This document shows, piece by piece, positions 14,400-18,689 of a stretch of DNA of 18,689 nucleotides (position 1 is the first letter of the stretch; each line of letters starts with the position of its first letter). Source of the DNA: Spiro-02 sp964465155. GTDB taxonomy: Bacteria > Spirochaetota > Spirochaetia > Sphaerochaetales > Sphaerochaetaceae. The DNA lies in NCBI GenBank assembly GCA_964465155.1, contig CAYXIH010000045.1, positions 1 through 18,689 of the forward strand. Direction: 5' to 3'. A model generated the notes under the pieces. The model saw only the letters and a list, made by a program, of their open reading frames with translations. It made no database searches and was not told the DNA's origin. The translations under genes and the position numbers were made by a program.

Positions 14400-15431
14400 C
14401 TACATCAGGCGAACACCGTGTTCCTGTGCCTCCCTGATGGTTTCTTCGGGCCATACCGAAGCCTGTACCTCTCCAATGTGAGCCTTGTTGAGGAAGAACA
14501 TGCAGATACGGCTCTGGCCAATACCACCGCCGATCGTCTGGGGAAACTCCCCTGCGAGCAGGCGTTTGTGCCAATAGAGATTCTTGCGCTGTTCGCAGCC
14601 CTTGAGTGTAAGCTGTCGTTCCAGGGTTTCAGGATTGACCCTGATGCCCATGGAACTCAGTTCCAGGGAATCGCCACGAACTGCATCCCACACTATCAAA
14701 TCTCCATTCAAACCATGCTTGTCGTCAACAGTTTGTGTCGACCAATCGTCATAGTCTGGTGCTCTGCCTCCGTGGGAAATACCATCAGCCAGCAGATTGC
14801 CGATGCCAATGAGGAAAATACAACCATGCTTTTCTGCCAGCAGGCGCTCACGTTCCACGGGCGTCAGGTCTGGATACATTCTCTGGGCATCCTCAGTATG
14901 GATGAAGGTGATCTCTTCTGGCAATACCGGCCAGCAAGTGGGGAACTGTTCTGCAATGAGGAACTCGGTTCTCTTGAGAACCTGGAAGATCTTCGAGACA
15001 ATCTTCTTAAGGAATGCCAAGTTTCGATCGCCGTCTGCCATGACAAGCTCCCAGTCCCATTGGTCGACATAGATCGAATGGATGCTGTCAATATCGTCAT
15101 CTGGACGGATGGCATTCATGTCGGTATACAAACCAGTCCTGGGGGAATAGGCGTGGTCTGCAAGTGCCATGCGCTTCCACTTTGCAAGTGACTGCACGAT
15201 CTCCATAGGCTTGTTGCCAAGGTTGCCAACCTCAAAGCGCACAGGACGCTCGATGCCATTGAGGTCGTCGTTGATACCTGACCCTTGGGGAACGAACAAC
15301 GGGCTCGTTACGCGTGAGAGCCTCAGTTCACCAGAGAGCTCCTTCTCGAAAGTGTCCTTGACGAACTTGATAGCTTTTTCAGTTTGGTTTTGGTTGAGAA
15401 TGGGACGGTAGTCCTGTGGAAATTGAGACAT
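14400..15431 (-). CDS. asnA: Aspartate-ammonia ligase (ammonia-dependent asparagine synthetase)
   Basis: A 343-residue cytoplasmic enzyme that makes asparagine from aspartate, ammonia and ATP. It has the class II aminoacyl-tRNA-synthetase-like fold. Diagnostic stretches include SRVTSPLFVPQGSGINDDL, HSLAKWKR in its variant form QSLAKWKR, then IHSIYVDQWDWELVM, RAPDYDDWS, LNGDLIVWD, ELSSMGIRV and the ATP-site glycine motif PQTIGGGIGQSR near the C-terminus. The E. coli enzyme is 330 residues; the extra length is a longer C-terminal tail after VWPEETI. ATG at 15431 is preceded by AGGAGAGG eight bases away. CTCCT and AGGAG in the leader could pair around the ribosome site, weakly. No convincing promoter hexamers were found. 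It is followed at once by xth. Confidence 0.95.
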   Translation of the reverse strand: MSQFPQDYRPILNQNQTEKAIKFVKDTFEKELSGELRLSRVTSPLFVPQGSGINDDLNGIERPVRFEVGNLGNKPMEIVQSLAKWKRMALADHAYSPRTGLYTDMNAIRPDDDIDSIHSIYVDQWDWELVMADGDRNLAFLKKIVSKIFQVLKRTEFLIAEQFPTCWPVLPEEITFIHTEDAQRMYPDLTPVERERLLAEKHGCIFLIGIGNLLADGISHGGRAPDYDDWSTQTVDDKHGLNGDLIVWDAVRGDSLELSSMGIRVNPETLERQLTLKGCEQRKNLYWHKRLLAGEFPQTIGGGIGQSRICMFFLNKAHIGEVQASVWPEETIREAQEHGVRLM

Positions 15432-15785
15432 GCTTGTAACCTCTCCTATTACAGAGGAGGATACAATATAAGCAGGTACCTTGGAAACTGTTCTACATGA
15501 ACCTCAGGTCATGTTTATGAGCTATATTCCACACTTTCGGCATTCCTTGCCAACCCAAGCTGAACTTGCAGGGATCCTTCCTGGCAATGAATATTGATTG
15601 TCATCATGAATGAAATGACTATCATGGTGTTTTACACTTGTTCTTATATCTCTTACAACAAATATGATATCGTAACCAACAAAAATACTGTTGAACTTAT
15701 ATAAAAACTATATTTAAACATGTAAGAAATATATCAAACCTGCTTTGATTTTATGATGGTCGTTCCCGATAAGAAAAAACTGGAA
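15432..15785. other. AT-rich intergenic region between asnA and lacI-type gene
   Basis: The 468-bp divergent gap becomes strongly AT-rich from about 15590 onward. The asnA-proximal part (15432-15590) should hold the asnA promoter, but no clear hexamers were found. A weak bulged hairpin lies at about 15495-15514. A 32-codon reading from 15606 has no ribosome site or recognisable content. The right end, with organised repeats and the promoter, is described separately. Confidence 0.6.
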
Positions 15786-15787
15786 TG

Positions 15788-15819
15788 TTTTGCAAAAGCA
15801 TTGTACAATACTTGTACAA
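15788..15819. repeat. Three helically phased palindromes upstream of the lacI-type promoter
   Basis: TTTTGCAAAA (15788-15797) is followed by two identical palindromes, TTGTACAA at 15801-15808 and 15812-15819. Centre-to-centre distances are 12 and 11 bp, about one helical turn each, so all would face the same side of DNA. The array ends 16 bp before the -35 element. It suits cooperative binding of a dimeric regulator or an activator, which is inferred. Confidence 0.5.
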
Positions 15820-15835
15820 ACTTGCTATGAATTGC

Positions 15836-15864
15836 TTGATACGCTTCAGATACTTGTGTATGAT
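15836..15864 (+). promoter_or_regulatory. Promoter of the lacI-type / GH1 operon
   Basis: TTGATA (15836-15841) and TATGAT (15859-15864) have an ideal 17-bp spacer, and each hexamer is one mismatch from consensus. The expected start is about 15871, which is the first base of the operator palindrome. Confidence 0.75.
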
Positions 15865-15870
15865 ACTTTC

Positions 15871-15884
15871 CGAAATCGATTTCG
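15871..15884. promoter_or_regulatory. LacI-family operator palindrome
   Basis: CGAAATCGATTTCG is a perfect 14-bp palindrome with a central CpG. That pattern is typical for LacI/GalR regulators, whose hinge helices insert at the central CG. It lies at the predicted transcription start, 16 bp before the repressor's ATG. The likely job is autorepression of the operon by its first gene product. Confidence 0.75.
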
Positions 15885-15899
15885 ACAAGAGGCTTCAAA

Positions 15900-16937
15900 A
15901 TGGTCACCATCTATGACATTGCCAAGCGCGCAGGTGTTTCTCCATCCACCGTATCAAAGGCTCTCAATGGGCGGCGTGATGTGAATGATGTGACGCGTAC
16001 ACATGTCCTTGCAATGGCTTCACAGATGGGCTACACACCCAATGTCCATGCACGGGGTCTGAAGATGAAGAAGTCGTGGCTCATTGGAGTCGTGTACACA
16101 GATGGTGGAATCTCACTTCCGCTTGACCATCCTCTGTTTCTTCCATTGCTGGATAGCTTCAAGACAGAGATTGAATCCCAAGGATATGAGCTCTTGTTCT
16201 TCTCTGACCAATCTCCTTTGATAGGACAGAATATGCTCGCGCATTGCGTCTCTCGCCAGGTTGACGGGGTGTTGTTGCTGAATATCGACAAGATCGATCC
16301 TGTTGCCGTCAGGAGCGTCTCCGAGAGTATTCCCATGGTCAGCTGCAACGTTGTCATTGATGGCGTTCCTTCGGTCGTCACCGACAATTATGGTGGGGCT
16401 AAACAAGCTGTACAGTTCCTGATCCAGCAAGGTCACAAGAGGATTGCCCATGTAGGAGGACCCAAGCAGCACTTTGTGAGGGCTGCTTATGAACGGTGCA
16501 TGGGCTATCGTGATGCATTGTCAGATGCAAACATCCCATATGATACGTTGCTGGTGAGGGAAGCTGCCAATTGGTCTCCAGAAGCTGGTGCAGAAGCGAC
16601 TCGCTTGCTGCTTCAGTCAAACCCACAAGGTTGTACTGGGATATTCTATGGTTCGGATTCACTGATGCTGGGAGGTATTTCAGTATTGGCGGAAATGGGT
16701 ATAGAAGTTGGTAAGGATTGCTCCGTAATCGGTTTTGATGGAGCTCTCTGGACTAAATATATGACGATAGGGTATTCCACGATGATGCAGCAGGCTTCTG
16801 TTTTGGGGAGTAAATCTGCACAACTCCTGATGGAGAATATAGAAGGCAATTTGAATAATGAGATAGTAAGGGTTCCTGCCATATTGGTAAGCCGTGGTTC
16901 TACACCTTGCCTGCAGGCCCCAAAGGAGAATAGATAA
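15900..16937 (+). CDS. LacI/GalR family transcriptional repressor
   Basis: A 345-residue DNA-binding regulator. The N-terminal helix-turn-helix is textbook: TIYDIAKRAGVSPSTVSKALNG (residues 3-24), then the second-helix region and hinge ending NVHARGLK near 50-57. The rest is a periplasmic-binding-protein-like effector domain, with VDGVLLLN, VTDNYGGAKQAV, GHKRIAHVGG and SVIGFDG as family landmarks. The effector is probably a beta-glucoside or glucose-related sugar, inferred from the glucosidase gene next door. ATG at 15900 lies seven bases after AAGAGG. It overlaps no other gene, and its stop codon TAA is one base from the glucosidase ATG. It very likely represses its own operon through the palindrome at 15871. 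Confidence 0.93.
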   Translation: MVTIYDIAKRAGVSPSTVSKALNGRRDVNDVTRTHVLAMASQMGYTPNVHARGLKMKKSWLIGVVYTDGGISLPLDHPLFLPLLDSFKTEIESQGYELLFFSDQSPLIGQNMLAHCVSRQVDGVLLLNIDKIDPVAVRSVSESIPMVSCNVVIDGVPSVVTDNYGGAKQAVQFLIQQGHKRIAHVGGPKQHFVRAAYERCMGYRDALSDANIPYDTLLVREAANWSPEAGAEATRLLLQSNPQGCTGIFYGSDSLMLGGISVLAEMGIEVGKDCSVIGFDGALWTKYMTIGYSTMMQQASVLGSKSAQLLMENIEGNLNNEIVRVPAILVSRGSTPCLQAPKENR

Positions 16938-16938
16938 G

Positions 16939-18270
16939 ATGAACGAACTTGTATTTCCATCAGATTTCACTTGGGGGTGCGCTACTGCCAGCTATCAGGT
17001 AGAAGGGGCAACACATGAAGGTGGAAGAAAGCCTAGCATTTGGGATACTTTCTGCCGGGTTCCCGGGAAGGTGTATGCAGGTGAGAACGGCGATGTAGCT
17101 ATTGACCATTACCACCGGTTCAAGCAAGACATTGCATTGATGAAGTCGTTGGGGATCCAGGCATACAGATTCTCCATTGCTTGGCCGAGGATCATGCCAG
17201 ATGGGAAAGGTGCAGTGAACCCAGAGGGTGTTGCTTTCTATCGTGACATGTGCAATGAGATTCATGCTCAAGGCATGAAGGCCTATGCAACGCTTTATCA
17301 TTGGGACCTCCCACAATCTGTCGAGGATGCAGGTGGTTGGACAATTCGTACGACTGCCTATGAGTGCGCTGCATATGCAGGTGCTTGTTTCGATGCATTG
17401 GGTGATGTGGTGGATTCTTGGATCACACTCAATGAGCCATTCTGTTCTTCCATCCTTGGATATTACTATGGTGTCCATGCACCCGGTCACCAGGACCTCG
17501 GCCAATGCGTCAAGGCAATGCATTACCTGAACCTGGCCCATGGCTTGATCATGCAGGAGTATCGGAAGCGAGGACTGTCTGCTCCAATCGGCATTACATG
17601 GAATCCACAGACTCCACGGCCGGCTACAAATTCAGAAAAGGACAAGCAAGCTGCTCGTAATGCATGGGCATTTGAGACTGAGGTTTTCATGAACCCAGTA
17701 CTTGGGTACGGATACCCCAAGGTTTTGACCGATGAGTTCCAGCTTCAGTTTACCATCGAGCAGGGTGACATGGAGTTGATCTCCCAAAAAATTGATTTTA
17801 TTGGAATCAACTACTACAACGAGTATCCTGTGACGTTCGACGAAGCGGCACGCTTCCATTATACAACATTACCAACTTGGCAGGAGACTACAGCAAACGG
17901 ATGGCCGATGGTTCCTGCAGGGTTCAAACGTCTTCTATGTTGGATCAATGAGGTAAGTGGTGGAATCCCAATGTACATCACTGAGAATGGTTGTGCTGGT
18001 AATGATGTAGTAACCCCAGAAGGTCGTGTCCATGATATGCAGCGGATTAGGTATCTGCAGCAACACTTGCAAGTCTGTAGCGATCTGATTGCTGAAGGCT
18101 TGCCCCTCAAAGGCTACTTCATCTGGTCGATGTTCGATAACTTCGAATGGGCATTTGGGTATACCCATCGGTTTGGTATCGTACATGTCGACTACACCAC
18201 GCTTGCAAGGACTTTGAAAGATAGTGCCTATTTCTATCGGGATGTCATTGCCGGATATGGCCAATATTAA
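16939..18270 (+). CDS. GH1 beta-glucosidase (non-phosphorylated substrate type)
   Basis: A 443-residue glycoside hydrolase family 1 enzyme with a TIM-barrel fold. It releases glucose or a related sugar from beta-linked disaccharides such as cellobiose. The N-terminal signature FPSDFTWGCATASYQVEGA is present. The acid/base glutamate is Glu166 in TLNEP and the nucleophile is Glu349 in ITENG. Gln20, His121 and Trp122 of the sugar site are in place. The C-terminal loop reads DNFEWAFGY (400-408), with Glu403 and Trp404 holding the sugar O4/O6. Phospho-glucosidases carry a Ser/Lys/Tyr phosphate pocket there, so free glucosides are the likelier substrates. There is no signal peptide, so it is cytoplasmic. 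The ribosome site (AAGGAG, 16922-16927) is inside the repressor's coding end, suggesting translational coupling. No sugar transporter gene is adjacent. Confidence 0.94.
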   Translation: MNELVFPSDFTWGCATASYQVEGATHEGGRKPSIWDTFCRVPGKVYAGENGDVAIDHYHRFKQDIALMKSLGIQAYRFSIAWPRIMPDGKGAVNPEGVAFYRDMCNEIHAQGMKAYATLYHWDLPQSVEDAGGWTIRTTAYECAAYAGACFDALGDVVDSWITLNEPFCSSILGYYYGVHAPGHQDLGQCVKAMHYLNLAHGLIMQEYRKRGLSAPIGITWNPQTPRPATNSEKDKQAARNAWAFETEVFMNPVLGYGYPKVLTDEFQLQFTIEQGDMELISQKIDFIGINYYNEYPVTFDEAARFHYTTLPTWQETTANGWPMVPAGFKRLLCWINEVSGGIPMYITENGCAGNDVVTPEGRVHDMQRIRYLQQHLQVCSDLIAEGLPLKGYFIWSMFDNFEWAFGYTHRFGIVHVDYTTLARTLKDSAYFYRDVIAGYGQY

Positions 18271-18284
18271 GTTGAAGTGAAGCA

Positions 18285-18320
18285 TAGTACAGGGTTTGGT
18301 TATCACCAAACCCTGTACTG
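18285..18320 (+). terminator. Perfect long hairpin after the GH1 gene, without a T-tract
   Basis: AGTACAGGGTTTGGT (18286-18300) and ACCAAACCCTGTACT (18305-18319) form a perfect 15-bp stem with a TATC loop, 15 bp after the stop codon. The following bases are GTAATATAGAAG, so the usual T-run is missing. It may be a weak terminator, a 3' stabilising stem, or an end point for Rho-terminated transcripts. Confidence 0.6.
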
Positions 18321-18689
18321 TAATATAGAAGTTATATCAAAAATAAATAGAATAACAATAGTAACAATATAGTTATTCAACAGTTGTAATTCACCTTGCA
18401 TATTTAAGTTGTACATTGTCATATCAGAATCAAATGTGTTCTGTAGCAAACGATACAATTGATCTTAGAGGAATATAAATCCATTGAATCAAACGTATTG
18501 TGTTCCAGATTCTGAATGTATGCTTTTTGCATGTGGTATTATATGTAAAACATATTAAACATATATAAAAACAATATAGCAATTATTATAAACAAACATG
18601 GCTCTTACATCGTCTCTAATTATTACTCATTAAGTGAGGCTCTTGCAAAATAGCAAAAGCCTTGTAATTTCCCCTATACCAAGCACTCG
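18321..18689. other. AT-rich non-coding right end
   Basis: About 370 bp with very low GC up to roughly 18620. It has no ORF of credible length on either strand, no tRNA and no clear promoter. Short A/T-rich words recur (ACATAT, ATATAA). The only organised structure is the hairpin at 18637. Confidence 0.6.
18637..18662. terminator. Possible terminator hairpin of a gene beyond the window
   Basis: AGGCTCTTGC (18637-18646) and GCAAAAGCCT (18653-18662) form a 10-bp stem with one mismatch and a 6-nt loop. Neither side has a strong T-run. It could end a gene lying to the right on the minus strand, but nothing in the window proves that. Confidence 0.3.

Noticed and set aside
14383..14574. N-terminal extension of xth into asnA
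   Set aside because: The ATG at 14382 has a strong AGGAGG site and matches the family's normal start. The extension is just asnA read in another frame.
15606..15704. A 32-codon reading in the asnA-lacI gap
   Set aside because: No ribosome site, no recognisable content, and it lies in AT-rich intergenic DNA.
15698..18572. The 11-base word TATATAAAAAC occurring at 15698-15708 and 18562-18572, as possible flanking direct repeats of a mobile unit
   Set aside because: The word is A/T-only apart from one base, flanks do not match further, and no transposase or integrase is present. Chance in AT-rich DNA is the simpler view.

Overview
The window looks like an ordinary chromosomal stretch from a Gram-negative bacterium of about 50% GC in its coding regions. 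My best guess is a free-living anaerobic spirochaete of the Sphaerochaeta type. That rests on overall gene style: small exported barrel-like protein, lipoprotein, ammonia-dependent asparagine synthetase, ExoA-type exonuclease and a GH1 sugar operon. It is pattern recognition, not a search, and I hold it loosely. No phage, insertion sequence, CRISPR array, plasmid gene or tRNA was seen.

Left part (1-2900). The end of an rRNA operon enters from the left: the 23S-5S spacer, the 5S rRNA and a strong terminator. Next come a DUF488 protein on the minus strand and a divergent TauE/SafE-type permease followed by a tiny lipoprotein. A cytoplasmic tetratricopeptide-repeat protein on the minus strand shares a bidirectional-looking terminator with the lipoprotein gene.

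Middle part (2900-9430). A strong sigma70-like promoter and a structured leader precede an exported CpdB/UshA-type nucleotidase. It is followed by a stand-alone Vsr mismatch endonuclease with no cytosine methyltransferase beside it, and by an MFS transporter that probably starts at a GTG. A large Ca2+-type P-type ATPase converges on the MFS gene with only 4 bp between their stop codons.

Right-centre (9430-15450). typA/bipA (translational GTPase) and an NhaC-family Na+/H+ antiporter lie on the plus strand, then a small exported beta-barrel-like protein. A perfect 13-bp stem terminator separates it from the minus-strand pair asnA-xth, which is 17 bp apart and probably one transcript.

Right end (15450-18689). 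A self-contained sugar-utilisation unit: a LacI-family repressor and a GH1 beta-glucosidase separated by 1 bp. A near-consensus promoter drives them, with a 14-bp perfect palindrome (central CpG, typical for LacI regulators) at the expected transcription start. Three short palindromes about one helical turn apart lie just upstream of the promoter. The unit is bounded on both sides by roughly 400 bp of AT-rich non-coding DNA. I see no clearly new biological system. The most interesting items are the regulatory architecture of the lacI-GH1 unit, the solitary Vsr, and several inverted repeats placed on promoters.
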